Source: Palleniella muris (GTDB lineage: Bacteria; Bacteroidota; Bacteroidia; Bacteroidales; Bacteroidaceae). From it: a DNA stretch of 64,000 bases. The stretch lies in the NCBI RefSeq assembly GCF_004792655.1, contig NZ_SRZC01000013.1:1-64000 (forward strand), given 5' to 3'. This document shows positions 25,547 to 33,401 of this stretch, piece by piece (the stretch's first letter is position 1; each line of letters opens with the position of its first letter). The position numbers and the translations under genes were made by a program. The notes beneath the pieces were generated by a model. That model ran no database searches. It had not been told where the DNA came from and saw only the letters and a list, made by a program, of their open reading frames with translations.

Positions 25547-26284
25547 TCATTCGGCCTCCAGCGTGTAAGCTTTGATGATGCGTACATCTTTCACCGGACG
25601 GTCATTGGCATCAGTATCAACCCATTGGATGTCTCGCACAATGTCAATTCCTTCGATGACTTCGCCAAAAACCGTGTATTGCCCATCAAGATGTGGAGTG
25701 CCTCCTATGCGTTTGTACACTTCTCTGGCTTCCGGTGTAAGCACGACTTTTCCTCCTGTATACGCATCAAGTCGCGCCTGCACCTTATCCAGCATATCAT
25801 CATTGAAACGTGTTCCGTAAACAATGTAGAATTGATATGCCGACGAAACCCTCTGTGGATTAGTGGCATCGCCTTCACGTGCCATGCATAACGCTCCGCG
25901 TTTGTGCAAAAGATTTGGGAAACGAATCTCTGCAGGTACGGTATAAGGTTCCGAGGTGTCGCCAAGCAATCCTCCAGGAGCAGCAGAGCGGCTTGTGGAA
26001 TCGCCCGCCTGAATCATAAACTTATTTATGACACGATGGAACAGCAGTCCGTCATAAAACCCTCTGTCCACCAACGACTTGAAGTTCTCACTATGTAGCG
26101 GAGTTTCATCGTATAACGCAACCTTGATGTTTCCCAATGTTGTCTCTATCACAATCCGAGTCCTGCCGTCATTCTCACTTTGGGCAGCAAGAGGCAAGAG
26201 AATGATTGTGGATGCAAAGAACAAAGCTGTGGTGCGAAGGCAGGCACCCAAATGCAAAACAATATTTCGCAAAAAGATTGACAT
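25547..26284 (-). CDS. Cyclophilin-type peptidyl-prolyl isomerase
   Basis: This 245-residue protein has an N-terminal hydrophobic export segment (RTTALFFASTIILLPLAA), so it is probably periplasmic or anchored. The cyclophilin domain is recognised from ETTLGNIKVALYDETPLHSENF, FHRVINKFMIQAGD and GQYTVFGEVIEGIDIV. An insertion of about 40 residues (YGTRFNDDMLDKVQARLDAY... to GGTPHLD) before the last strand is common in Bacteroidetes homologues. It should catalyse proline isomerisation during folding of exported proteins. It is a single gene, with rpmB next on the left and a long noncoding region on the right. Confidence 0.92.
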   Translation of the reverse strand: MSIFLRNIVLHLGACLRTTALFFASTIILLPLAAQSENDGRTRIVIETTLGNIKVALYDETPLHSENFKSLVDRGFYDGLLFHRVINKFMIQAGDSTSRSAAPGGLLGDTSEPYTVPAEIRFPNLLHKRGALCMAREGDATNPQRVSSAYQFYIVYGTRFNDDMLDKVQARLDAYTGGKVVLTPEAREVYKRIGGTPHLDGQYTVFGEVIEGIDIVRDIQWVDTDANDRPVKDVRIIKAYTLEAE

Positions 26285-26603
26285 GGATAAGGATTTTTAT
26301 TATTATAGCAACATTAAGTCATGACATGACATTATTTATATAGAATAAACAGTAATCTGTCATGAATCTATGTGGCATTCGTTTTCATTGCAAAAGTACA
26401 GCATTTTGTGGAATTATACAAATTATTTCATCATTATAAACAAAAAAAACAACCTACACAGCCAAATTGCTGTACTTTGAGCAAACGATGAATACATAAT
26501 GGCGGCATATCCACTCACCACAGCACAACAACCAACCCATAAAGGATGGAATTGGAAAGGCTGTCTGCTGACATGAAACTCAAAAGACATTGAATGACAT
26601 TAT

Positions 26604-26691
26604 GAAAGGTTACTTTTCACAATGCAAAGCGTTACCTTTCACTTGGCAAAAGATTACTTTTTACAACACAAAGTCTTACCTTTCGTCACAC
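26604..26691. repeat. 22-bp tandem array A (4 units)
   Basis: Four units with an exact 22-bp period start at 26604, 26626, 26648 and 26670. Each has the frame AAAGnnTTACYTTT near its start and a C at its end, for example GAAAGGTTACTTTTCAC in unit 1 and AAAGCGTTACCTTTCAC in unit 2. The unit core is nearly palindromic (AAAGGT-ACCTTT). There are no spacers, ORF or insertion sequence nearby. It is one of four arrays of the same design in this window. Confidence 0.85.
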
Positions 26692-26936
26692 CAATAGCAT
26701 TTTAACATCTGTTATATTTTTATCTCACAAAAAGGCTATGAACACATGACAATTTGCAAGTAGTTGCCTCACTTTGGTTGCAGATTGACAAAAACACGAA
26801 ACATCCATTATTGAAAGGAACTTTTTTATCCCGAACTCACGTATTCACCATTTGAAACGTGACCTCTTATAATTATGATTGGATTATCTTTATAATGAAG
26901 TTGTTTAATCTAATTTATATTCGTTAAAAATGCCTT

Positions 26937-26956
26937 AAAGCTAATTGGTTTAAACA
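26937..26956 (+). repeat. Left copy of the cassette border repeat
   Basis: AAAGCTAATTGGTTTAAACA matches AAAGCTAATTAGGTTAAACA at 30498-30517 in the same orientation (18 of 20 bases). The two copies enclose the eight-gene accessory operon. Confidence 0.5.
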
Positions 26957-26975
26957 AAATATCAATAAAAACAAC

Positions 26976-26983
26976 TAATTTTG
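26976..26983 (+). promoter_or_regulatory. Promoter -7 box of the accessory operon
   Basis: TAATTTTG matches TAnnTTTG. It lies 20 bp inside the left border repeat and about 127 bp upstream of the first gene, leaving an untranslated leader with a weak AACGCTT/AGAAGCGTT pairing. Confidence 0.55.
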
Positions 26984-27110
26984 CATTCGGGCAGAGGCAA
27001 CGCTTTCCAAGACATAAGAAAAAAGAAGCGTTATGCTCATCTTGCAACTTTAAAACCTGAGAGCTGATGCGCCAATTATATCCCAACCTCTAACACTGGA
27101 AAAAACAAAT

Positions 27111-27572
27111 ATGAAATATTGTTGTACGGTTTTATCCGTGTCAGATATAAACAAAGCCCGAAGTTTCTACGAAAGCATATTCGGGTTGGAAGTCTGTCAG
27201 GATTATGGACGAAATATCCTGTTCTCATGCGGTCTGGCTTTACAGCAGGATTTCGATTGGCTCATTGGCGTGCCCAAAGAGCAAGTCCGGGAAAAGCCCG
27301 ACAATGTTGAAATTGTCTTTGAGGAACATGATTTTGACGGCTTTCTGCAAAAACTGAATGATTATCCCTCACTCAAATTTTTAGGCAATGTCGTTGAGCA
27401 TGATTGGGGACAACGGGTAATCCGCTTTTACGATTTGGATGGACATCTCATAGAAGTCGGCGAGGAAATGAAAATGGTCATAGAGAGATTCATCTCTAAT
27501 GGAATGGCTTTGGAAGAAGTTTCCCAAAGGATGGATGTTTCTGTCGATGACCTAATAAAACTATTGAATTAA
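27111..27572 (+). CDS. VOC-family (glyoxalase/bleomycin-resistance-like) protein
   Basis: This 153-residue protein has the vicinal-oxygen-chelate fold: VLSVSDINKARSFYESIFGLEV at the start and QRVIRFYDLDGHLIEVGEEM near residues 103-122, where the terminal Glu is a usual metal ligand. The last 30 residues (ERFISNGMALEEVSQRMDVS) form an added helical tail that resembles an HTH. The substrate cannot be told. It is the first gene of a tightly spaced accessory operon, with the next gene only 9 bp downstream. Confidence 0.88.
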   Translation: MKYCCTVLSVSDINKARSFYESIFGLEVCQDYGRNILFSCGLALQQDFDWLIGVPKEQVREKPDNVEIVFEEHDFDGFLQKLNDYPSLKFLGNVVEHDWGQRVIRFYDLDGHLIEVGEEMKMVIERFISNGMALEEVSQRMDVSVDDLIKLLN

Positions 27573-27581
27573 ACCATTGTC

Positions 27582-27929
27582 ATGAACGAAAACCGCAGAG
27601 TAATTACGATATGGATTAGCATAACCGTGGCAATTATGTTTTTCCTGCCGTTTGCCGTAGCAAAACTTGCATCCGAATGTGCAGGTATGGCATTGTGCAT
27701 GATGCTGTTCCTTGTCATAAACCCATTATATTCAATAATCCTTGGCTTTGTTTCCGGAAAAAATATCAAGAAATTATGGCATCTCCCAATCATCTCTGCC
27801 GTGGCATTTCTTGCAGGAGTATGGCTGTTCTTTGGGATTCAGGAACCGTGGTTTCTGGTATATGCCTCGATCTATCTTTGTATCGGAATAATCTCAATGC
27901 TGATTACAAACTATATAAAGCAAAGATAA
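27582..27929 (+). CDS. Small four-helix membrane protein
   Basis: This 115-residue protein has four predicted transmembrane helices (ITIWISITVAIMFFLPFAV, MALCMMLFLVINPLYSIIL, LPIISAVAFLAGVWLFF, FLVYASIYLCIGIISMLI) and short polar loops. No catalytic motif is visible and I do not recognise a family. It lies 9 bp after the VOC gene and 1 bp before the first tautomerase gene, so it belongs to the same transcript. Confidence 0.78.
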   Translation: MNENRRVITIWISITVAIMFFLPFAVAKLASECAGMALCMMLFLVINPLYSIILGFVSGKNIKKLWHLPIISAVAFLAGVWLFFGIQEPWFLVYASIYLCIGIISMLITNYIKQR

Positions 27930-27930
27930 T

Positions 27931-28131
27931 ATGCCATACATATCCATTGAAAGCGGCAGATTGACCGCAGAGCAAAAGAAAAAGTTGATTAAACAGCTCA
28001 CAGTAACAGCTTCCGAGATAACACATATCCCGGCGCAGTTCTTCACTGTCACAATCAAGGAATTGCCTGATGAGAATTTCGGTATCGGTGGCAAGTCAAT
28101 CAATGAAATAAAGCGTGATTACAGGCCATGA
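27931..28131 (+). CDS. 4-oxalocrotonate tautomerase-family protein, copy 1
   Basis: This 66-residue protein starts MPYISIESGRLTAEQK, so Pro1, the catalytic base of this family, is available after Met removal. It continues with the usual helix (KKLIKQLTVTASEIT) and the KELPDENFGIGGKS loop. It would act as a small hexameric or dimeric tautomerase on an enol/keto substrate that cannot be named. It is about 92% identical in DNA to a second copy at 29255-29455. Its stop overlaps the next start (ATGA). Confidence 0.9.
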   Translation: MPYISIESGRLTAEQKKKLIKQLTVTASEITHIPAQFFTVTIKELPDENFGIGGKSINEIKRDYRP

Positions 28132-28658
28132 ACGTGCGATTGAGAGAATTTCATCCGGCTGACGCAAATATTATTGCCGGATGGCTGAAAAGCGAGTATC
28201 TGATGCGTCAATGGTGTGCCGACAGGTATTCGCGTTACCCTGTCACGGGAAATGATATTAACTCATTTCATGACAAATTCATAGACGGACATTCTTCAAT
28301 CGCTCTTACTATGGTTGATGTTGCAGAAGTCATAGGTTATATAACACTCAGAAAGCCAACCCCTGAAAATTCAGAATGGCGACTTGGATTCGTAATAGTT
28401 GATGATGCAAAGCGAGGTCTCGGCTTGGGTAAAAAACTTGTCGGCATGGCTGTTGATTATGCCCACAAAGAATTAGATGCGACTAAAGTATCGCTTGGTG
28501 TATTTGAAAATAATCCATCTGCAATACATTGTTATGAAGCTGCGGGATTCAAGCAAGTTCAAAAAGAAGAGACTGAAAGCTACACTTGCCTCGGTGAGAT
28601 TTGGAATTGCATAGAAATGGAGTTTGTCGAATCTCAACAAATACATGATTTTCTATAA
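28128..28658 (+). CDS. GNAT-family N-acetyltransferase
   Basis: This 176-residue protein has the GNAT core. The acetyl-CoA-binding motif is FVIVDDAKRGLGLGKKLVGMAVDYA, close to the RGLGLGKKL form of motif A, and the distal motif is NNPSAIHCYEAAGFKQV. The N-terminal half carries VRLREFHPADANIIAGWL, typical of RimJ/RimL-like acetyltransferases. The acceptor substrate is unknown. The start codon overlaps the tautomerase stop by 4 nt. There are 22 bp before the next gene. Confidence 0.92.
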   Translation: MNVRLREFHPADANIIAGWLKSEYLMRQWCADRYSRYPVTGNDINSFHDKFIDGHSSIALTMVDVAEVIGYITLRKPTPENSEWRLGFVIVDDAKRGLGLGKKLVGMAVDYAHKELDATKVSLGVFENNPSAIHCYEAAGFKQVQKEETESYTCLGEIWNCIEMEFVESQQIHDFL

Positions 28659-28680
28659 TGGATAAACTGACAAAATCTAT

Positions 28681-29250
28681 ATGAAAGTAATAGGTATTAA
28701 CGGCAGTTCCCACAAAGAAGGCAACACTGCGATAATAATCAATACGGTTTTTGAAGAACTGAATAAAGCCGGTATTGAAACGGAGCTGATTCAGTTGGCA
28801 GACATAGATATCCAACCGTGCCGCGCTTGCCTTGCCTGTAAAGGACATGGTAATTGTGTATTCAAAGGAGATGGTTTTTGCGATGTATTCAGCCGTATTG
28901 TTGAGACAGACGGAATTATTTTGGGCTCACCGGTTTATTCGGCTGATGTGTCATCGAAGATGAAGGCGTTTCTTGACCGTGGAGGAGTTGTTGTCGCCAC
29001 CAATCCCGGATTACTTAAACATAAGATAGGTGCATCGGTGGCCGCAGTTCGACGTGCCGGAGGCATGACAGCCATAGATACCATGAATCATTTTATGCTC
29101 AACAAGGAAATGATTGTTATCGGCTCTACTTACTGGAACATGGTTTACGGCAAAGACATAGGCGATGTTTTGAAAGACGATGAAGGAATGGCAAATATGC
29201 GCAATCTTGGGCAGAACATGACTTCAATTATGTCTAAATTAAATTTGTAA
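28681..29250 (+). CDS. Flavodoxin-fold FMN reductase (NADPH-dependent, iron-sulfur flavoprotein type)
   Basis: This 189-residue protein starts with the FMN phosphate loop GINGSSHKEGNT and has the SPVYSADVSSKMKAFLDRG segment of the flavodoxin-like NADPH-dependent FMN reductase family. A CRACLACKGHGNCVFKGDGFC cysteine cluster at about 47-67 is typical of the iron-sulfur flavoprotein subgroup. It probably reduces quinones, FMN or other acceptors. It lies between the GNAT gene and the second tautomerase gene, 4 bp before the latter. Confidence 0.9.
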   Translation: MKVIGINGSSHKEGNTAIIINTVFEELNKAGIETELIQLADIDIQPCRACLACKGHGNCVFKGDGFCDVFSRIVETDGIILGSPVYSADVSSKMKAFLDRGGVVVATNPGLLKHKIGASVAAVRRAGGMTAIDTMNHFMLNKEMIVIGSTYWNMVYGKDIGDVLKDDEGMANMRNLGQNMTSIMSKLNL

Positions 29251-29254
29251 TAAT

Positions 29255-29455
29255 ATGCCATACATAACCATTGAAAGCGGCAGATTGACCGCAGAGCAAA
29301 AGAAAGAGTTGATTGAACAGCTCACGGTAACAGCTTCCGAGATAACACATATCCCGGCGCGGTTCTTCACTGTCACAATCAAGGAATTGCCTGATGAGAA
29401 TTTCGGCATTGGCGGCAAGTCAATCAATGAAATCAAGCAGAACTATAAAGGTTAG
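29255..29455 (+). CDS. 4-oxalocrotonate tautomerase-family protein, copy 2
   Basis: This 66-residue protein is nearly identical to copy 1 at 27931-28131. It begins MPYITIESGRLTAEQK and shares FTVTIKELPDENFGIGGKS. The few changes are mostly conservative or near the C-terminus (NEIKQNYKG against NEIKRDYRP). Pro1 is retained, so both copies may be active. The two genes lie 1324 bp apart in the same orientation, separated by GNAT and flavodoxin-like genes. This suggests duplication and insertion within one operon, and homologous deletion between them is possible. Confidence 0.9.
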   Translation: MPYITIESGRLTAEQKKELIEQLTVTASEITHIPARFFTVTIKELPDENFGIGGKSINEIKQNYKG

Positions 29456-29459
29456 GATT

Positions 29460-30056
29460 ATGAATATTCAAAAAGAACTGGAACAGCTTTCTACAAGTAA
29501 AACAGGTTTACGTTTTAATGATGTGGATGTTATGCCGGAAACGATTTACGCAATCATGATAAACGAGGTTGTCCCATCATGCATAGAAGATGATTTCTAT
29601 GGAAGACTGAATGCTGCGTATATGACAACGACAATTCCATTGTTCCGAAAAGCCGGGATAGAGGCAAGCTCTGTGCAGGATATTCTAAACAGTGGGATTT
29701 ACATTACCAATGCCGTCAAAACGCCCAAAACCGAATATGCTGTTTCAAAGGAGAGTATAGAGGAAAGTCTGCCATATCTGGAAAGAGAACTTGCATTGTT
29801 TCCCAATGTCAAGGTTATCATGCTTATGGGGGATGTGGCAAAGAAAGCCTTCAATATGATTAGCAAGAAGGCAACCAAGAAAAATGCCGTTCCAAGCGTA
29901 TCCACCTATAAATTGCGCAATACTGAGATTTTATATAACGGTATTCGCATCCTTCCATCTTATATAATGACGGGGCAAAACATACTGATTGAGAAATCAA
30001 AATTCGAGATGGCATCGGAGGATATTGCAACGATGTATCGACTTATTACAGAATAA
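29460..30056 (+). CDS. Uracil-DNA glycosylase superfamily-like protein
   Basis: The protein has 198 residues from ATG 29460. The longer frame upstream overlaps the tautomerase gene and is not used. Segments such as ETIYAIMINEVVP, YITNAVKTPKTEY, NVKVIMLMGDVAKKAFN and RILPSYIMTGQN resemble the layout of uracil-DNA-glycosylase-like proteins, in which a terminal Pro-Ser/His motif lies near the active site. I cannot identify the catalytic Asp or His with confidence. It starts 4 bp after the second tautomerase gene. An alternative is an unrelated small Rossmann-like protein. Confidence 0.6.
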   Translation: MNIQKELEQLSTSKTGLRFNDVDVMPETIYAIMINEVVPSCIEDDFYGRLNAAYMTTTIPLFRKAGIEASSVQDILNSGIYITNAVKTPKTEYAVSKESIEESLPYLERELALFPNVKVIMLMGDVAKKAFNMISKKATKKNAVPSVSTYKLRNTEILYNGIRILPSYIMTGQNILIEKSKFEMASEDIATMYRLITE

Positions 30057-30139
30057 TGGTTCTTATAAGTCTGCACCATGAATGACAAGGAGTAATATTT
30101 ATCTTCCGCATAAGCGAATAACAATTTTATTCAATAAAA

Positions 30140-30505
30140 ATGAGACCTAAAGAAATACTACAAAAGTGGATTGATTGCTTCAACGCATCCGATGTGGCGG
30201 GAATTGCCGCATTATATGCGGATGATGCTGTAAACCATCAGGTAGCCAACGTGCCTATAGTAGGAAAAGAAGCTATATCTCGTATGTTTGCCGATGAGTT
30301 TGCAACAGCCAAGATGGTTTGCATTGTTGAAAATATTTTTGAAGATGGAGAATGGGCAATAATGGAATGGAAAGACCCATTGGGGTTGCGTGGTTGCGGC
30401 TTCTTCCATATCAAAAACAATCTTATTGTATATCAGAGGGGCTACTGGGACAAACTCAGTTTTTTGAAACAGCATAACCTTCCAATCGAGATGTCTCAAA
30501 GCTAA
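30140..30505 (+). CDS. SnoaL-like/NTF2-family protein
   Basis: This 121-residue protein is a typical nuclear-transport-factor-2/SnoaL fold. It starts KEILQKWIDCFNASDVAGIAALYADDAVNHQVAN, then IVENIFEDGEWAIMEWKDPLG and CGFFHIKNNLIVYQRGYWDK. Such proteins are often small isomerases, hydrolases or ligand-binding domains. No specific substrate can be given. It is the last gene of the accessory cassette, 83 bp after the UDG-like gene. Its stop codon lies inside the right border repeat (30498-30517). Confidence 0.85.
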   Translation: MRPKEILQKWIDCFNASDVAGIAALYADDAVNHQVANVPIVGKEAISRMFADEFATAKMVCIVENIFEDGEWAIMEWKDPLGLRGCGFFHIKNNLIVYQRGYWDKLSFLKQHNLPIEMSQS

Positions 30506-30517
30506 TTAGGTTAAACA
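30498..30517 (+). repeat. Right copy of the cassette border repeat
   Basis: AAAGCTAATTAGGTTAAACA overlaps the SnoaL-like stop codon and matches the repeat at 26937-26956. The pair may mark insertion or duplication of the accessory operon. Confidence 0.5.
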
Positions 30518-30656
30518 CTTTCCAATATATGGCTGTTTTCTTTAAGTGCAACCAACAACCACGAATATGAAAAAAACGCTGAAACAGCTACAATAAAAGG
30601 CAATATGATGCGTTATATAGTCAAGACGAACAAATATTAACCAATCTTTATTGCCT

Positions 30657-30782
30657 ATGCCGTATTTTACCCTTGAAGAATTATCACCACGGAAATCCAC
30701 GTTACAGATTATTCTGCAAATAGCGCATTCGTACAGAACTGCAAAAGTCGGAAACGAGACAGCCGGATACACCTTGACGTAA
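30657..30782 (+). CDS. Possible 41-residue small protein
   Basis: The frame reads MPYFTLEELSPRKSTLQIIL and ends AGYTLT. The segment EELSPRKSTLQIILQIAHSYR looks like small Bacteroidetes peptides of the form LxxLxPRKxTLxxIxxxAxSYR, so it may be real. The codons are plausible and the start is an ATG in a gene-free gap. Its 3' end overlaps a terminator-like hairpin. No function can be given. Confidence 0.4.
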   Translation: MPYFTLEELSPRKSTLQIILQIAHSYRTAKVGNETAGYTLT

Positions 30783-30797
30783 GGAATATCCGGCTGT
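30760..30797. terminator. Hairpin before tatD
   Basis: CAGCCGGATA and TATCCGGCTG form a 10-bp stem with an 18-nt loop, followed by TTTCGTTTC on the plus strand. It probably terminates both the cassette transcript and the tatD transcript, which ends at 30829 on the opposite strand. Confidence 0.65.
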
Positions 30798-30828
30798 TTC
30801 GTTTCTATTATAGAATATGATTCCCGCT

Positions 30829-31593
30829 CTACAACCCAAATATGCGTTTGGCGGTCTTTGTCGTTATTGCATCAACCTCAGCTGCAGCAACGCCGTAAGC
30901 CTCTGCAAGACGATTGCATACCATTGCAACAAATGATGGCTCATTACGCTTTCCACGATGCGGAACAGGAGCCATATATGGGGAGTCTGTCTCAAGAACA
31001 ATGCGGTCAAGTGGCACAACAGACGACAATGTCTGAGGAAGGTTGCTCTTCTTGAATGTCAACACACCTCCGATTCCTAACACAAACCTTTCAAATTCGA
31101 GAAGTTCCAATGCCTCATGCTCATTTCCAGTAAAGCAATGGAACACTCCGCCCGGCAGGTCTTTCTCATACTTACGTAACAGTTTGACCATTTCATTCTG
31201 CGCCTTGCGGCAATGAATCATAAGTGGCAGCTGTGTGGCAACAGACCATTCCACCTGCCTCTCAAAGCAGGCTAGCTGCTCTTTCTCGAACTCACGGCTC
31301 CAATAATAATCAAGTCCCACCTCACCTATTCCGATAACATCTGATGACAATAGTGCCATAATGCCATCCATTTGTTCCCGCCAATCATTCTTGACTTCCT
31401 CAGGGTGAATGCCAATCATCGGATGACAATAGTCGGAATATTGCTGGCATAATGCCAAAATCCGCCTGCTCGACTGCAAGTCTATGGCGGGAATGAACGC
31501 TTTCTCTATTCCTGCAGCCTTTGCACGCGTTATGACTTCCGAGAGGTCGTCCTTGAATTCCTCTCCGTCCAAATGTGTATGAGTATCTATCAC
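30829..31593 (-). CDS. tatD: TatD-family metal-dependent hydrolase
   Basis: This 254-residue TIM-barrel protein has the metal-binding set: MIDTHTHLDGEEF (His-x-His), GEVGLDYYW (Glu), MIHCRKAQ (His), HCFTGN (His) and ETDSPYMAP (Asp). TatD-family enzymes are DNases or other phosphoesterases, and the substrate is inferred from family only. The length is normal. It lies 29 bp after the prenyl synthase gene on the same strand and probably shares its transcript. Confidence 0.94.
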   Translation of the reverse strand: MIDTHTHLDGEEFKDDLSEVITRAKAAGIEKAFIPAIDLQSSRRILALCQQYSDYCHPMIGIHPEEVKNDWREQMDGIMALLSSDVIGIGEVGLDYYWSREFEKEQLACFERQVEWSVATQLPLMIHCRKAQNEMVKLLRKYEKDLPGGVFHCFTGNEHEALELLEFERFVLGIGGVLTFKKSNLPQTLSSVVPLDRIVLETDSPYMAPVPHRGKRNEPSFVAMVCNRLAEAYGVAAAEVDAITTKTAKRIFGL

Positions 31594-31622
31594 GGCTCTG
31601 TTATGTTTGTTGGAAAGTAGTG

Positions 31623-32618
31623 TTATTTCTCACGCTTCATCATGTTTGCCGCAAACTCACGCAACTGTGCCTTATTGCTTTCCGGAACAGAGACTGCATC
31701 AAGATGACGCAAGGCTTCCTGATAGTAATATTCCATACGCTGCTTTGCGAGTTTGCCTATGCCTAATTTGTCATAAATGCCTGTCACAGATTTTATTTTC
31801 TCGTTTCGGTCGCAATCTCCGGCCATCACCTGTTCTGCAGAGAACGAGCACCATCTCTCCAATTCTGCCTTATCTCCACCTTCTGCCAGCTTCGTGGCAT
31901 TGATGAGCATGAAAGTCTTCTTGTTCTCAATTATATCGCCACCGATATTCTTCCCAAAGACCTTTGGGTCTCCATAAACATCCAAATAGTCGTCCTGCAA
32001 CTGGAAAGAAAGACCAAGTTTCTCACCGAACATGTAAAGGTTATCCCTGTCTTCCTTAGAAGCATCGGCGAGGATAGCACCAATCTGCATGGCACAGGCA
32101 AGCAGTACACTTGTCTTTAGGCGTATCATTTCTATGTATTCCTCCTCACAGACATCATTGCGTGACTCGAATTCTATGTCATACTGCTGTCCCTCATCTA
32201 TCTCGAGGGCGGTTTTGGTGAACAGTCTTATCACATCAGGCATGTGCTTTGCGTCGCATTCTGCCATACGTGAAAAGGCTGTAACCAACATTGTGTCTCC
32301 GGACAAGACAGCCATGTTGGCATTCCATTTCTTATGTACAGTTTCCTTTCCACGACGCATGTCAGCATTATCCATAAGGTCATCATGAAGCAAAGTGAAA
32401 TTATGATAAGTCTCTATGCCACAAGCACAAGGGAGTACAGCTTCAACGTCTTCTTTATACATATTGTAAGTCAAAAGCATCAGTATCGGACGAATACGTT
32501 TGCCACCAAGAGACAATACATACTTTATTGGTTCGTAAAGAGACTTAGGCTGCCTGTCATAATTTATATTATCCATATACTCATTGATAATGGCGAGTAG
32601 TTCTTTTGATGTTTTCAT
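31623..32618 (-). CDS. Polyprenyl diphosphate synthase (farnesyl/geranylgeranyl type)
   Basis: This 331-residue trans-isoprenyl diphosphate synthase has the first Asp-rich motif DDLMDNADMRRGKET near 78-92 and the second, DDYLDVYGD, near 210. Both bind Mg-pyrophosphate. GGKRIRP at the start of the fold is the IPP-binding site. It builds C15-C20 or longer prenyl diphosphates for quinones or membrane lipids. The chain length cannot be set safely from this reading. The gene ends MMKREK and is followed by tatD. Confidence 0.94.
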   Translation of the reverse strand: MKTSKELLAIINEYMDNINYDRQPKSLYEPIKYVLSLGGKRIRPILMLLTYNMYKEDVEAVLPCACGIETYHNFTLLHDDLMDNADMRRGKETVHKKWNANMAVLSGDTMLVTAFSRMAECDAKHMPDVIRLFTKTALEIDEGQQYDIEFESRNDVCEEEYIEMIRLKTSVLLACAMQIGAILADASKEDRDNLYMFGEKLGLSFQLQDDYLDVYGDPKVFGKNIGGDIIENKKTFMLINATKLAEGGDKAELERWCSFSAEQVMAGDCDRNEKIKSVTGIYDKLGIGKLAKQRMEYYYQEALRHLDAVSVPESNKAQLREFAANMMKREK

Positions 32619-32656
32619 ACTTATGTTATATAAATTAGTTCATAAATTTGCCGGAA

Positions 32657-33373
32657 TCACAAAGCGAAGACAATCGGTATAGCTACAACCGTGCGTGCTG
32701 GCTTTCCCTTTTCCTGCCCTGGTTTCCATTTGGGCATAGCCTTGATGACACGTAAGGCTTCAGTGTTTAGGGGAGCATAAGATGGCTTGGCTATCTCAAC
32801 ATTTGTTATAGAGCCGTCTTTTTCCACAACAAACTTCACAGACACAGTGCCCTGCTGGTTCGCTTTGCGACAAGATGGCGGGTAGTGGAGCTCATTGGTA
32901 AGCCAAGTCATGAATATAGACATCCCGCCCGGAAACTCCGGCAACTGCTCTACAACACGCAATGGAACATCTTCACCGGCAACAGAAGCGTTGGCAGGGG
33001 CTATCGGATCCGCCTCACTCTCTTTCAGTTGGTCAGCATTATCTGACTCTGAAGTGGTGAATTTTACCTGCTCCTTCAATTCCTCAAGTTCTGCTTGGTC
33101 TGTCAGCTCATCAACCTTATTTATTTGATCCGTTGAGGAAGGCTGCTCATGAACCTTGGCGGCAATGACATCCTCTTCCGGTTTCAATGATGCCAGGAAA
33201 TCCATGTCCACTTCGACATCATCAGAGATGTCTTCCAAAAGACGGGATGTGAAATTCACAGATTGCCATTGCAGCACCAACAAGAACATCCCTACAACAG
33301 CAATAAAAGCCAGTAGGAATATCTTCGGACGAAGCCGGTCTATGTCAGCACGATATGTCTTTCTTACTATCAA
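32657..33373 (-). CDS. tonB: TonB-family energy transducer
   Basis: The protein has 238 residues from TTG 33373 (coding MIVRKTYRADIDRLRPK). An ATG-initiated frame from 33412 would begin inside the TATATTTG -7 box (33402-33409), upstream of any transcript. One N-terminal transmembrane helix (IFLLAFIAVVGMFLLVL) is followed by an acidic, coiled-coil-like linker and a C-terminal TonB domain (VKFVVEKDGSITNVEIAKPS, ALRVIKAMPKWKPGQEKGKP). It couples the proton motive force to TonB-dependent outer-membrane transporters. It is divergent from porQ, with 89 bp between their starts. Confidence 0.9.
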   Translation of the reverse strand: MIVRKTYRADIDRLRPKIFLLAFIAVVGMFLLVLQWQSVNFTSRLLEDISDDVEVDMDFLASLKPEEDVIAAKVHEQPSSTDQINKVDELTDQAELEELKEQVKFTTSESDNADQLKESEADPIAPANASVAGEDVPLRVVEQLPEFPGGMSIFMTWLTNELHYPPSCRKANQQGTVSVKFVVEKDGSITNVEIAKPSYAPLNTEALRVIKAMPKWKPGQEKGKPARTVVAIPIVFAL

Positions 33374-33401
33374 AATCGTTATTATATTATAAAATAATAT
33401 G

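Larger units (their letters stand above)
26285..27110. other. Long intergenic region with repeat array A and a cassette border
   Basis: There is no gene in these 826 bp. They contain the 22-bp repeat array (26604-26691), one half of the direct repeat bordering the downstream cassette (26937-26956) and a -7 box TAATTTTG at 26976-26983 for the operon starting at 27111. The remainder is AT-rich without recognisable structure. Confidence 0.7.
30506..30828. other. Spacer between the accessory cassette and tatD
   Basis: This 323-bp region contains the right border repeat, a possible 41-codon ORF (30657-30782) and a hairpin (30760-30797). I see no other gene. Confidence 0.55.

Noticed and set aside
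26604..26691. Possible CRISPR array
   Set aside because: The 22-bp units abut each other directly with no unique spacers, and the repeats vary strongly. No cas genes are in the window.
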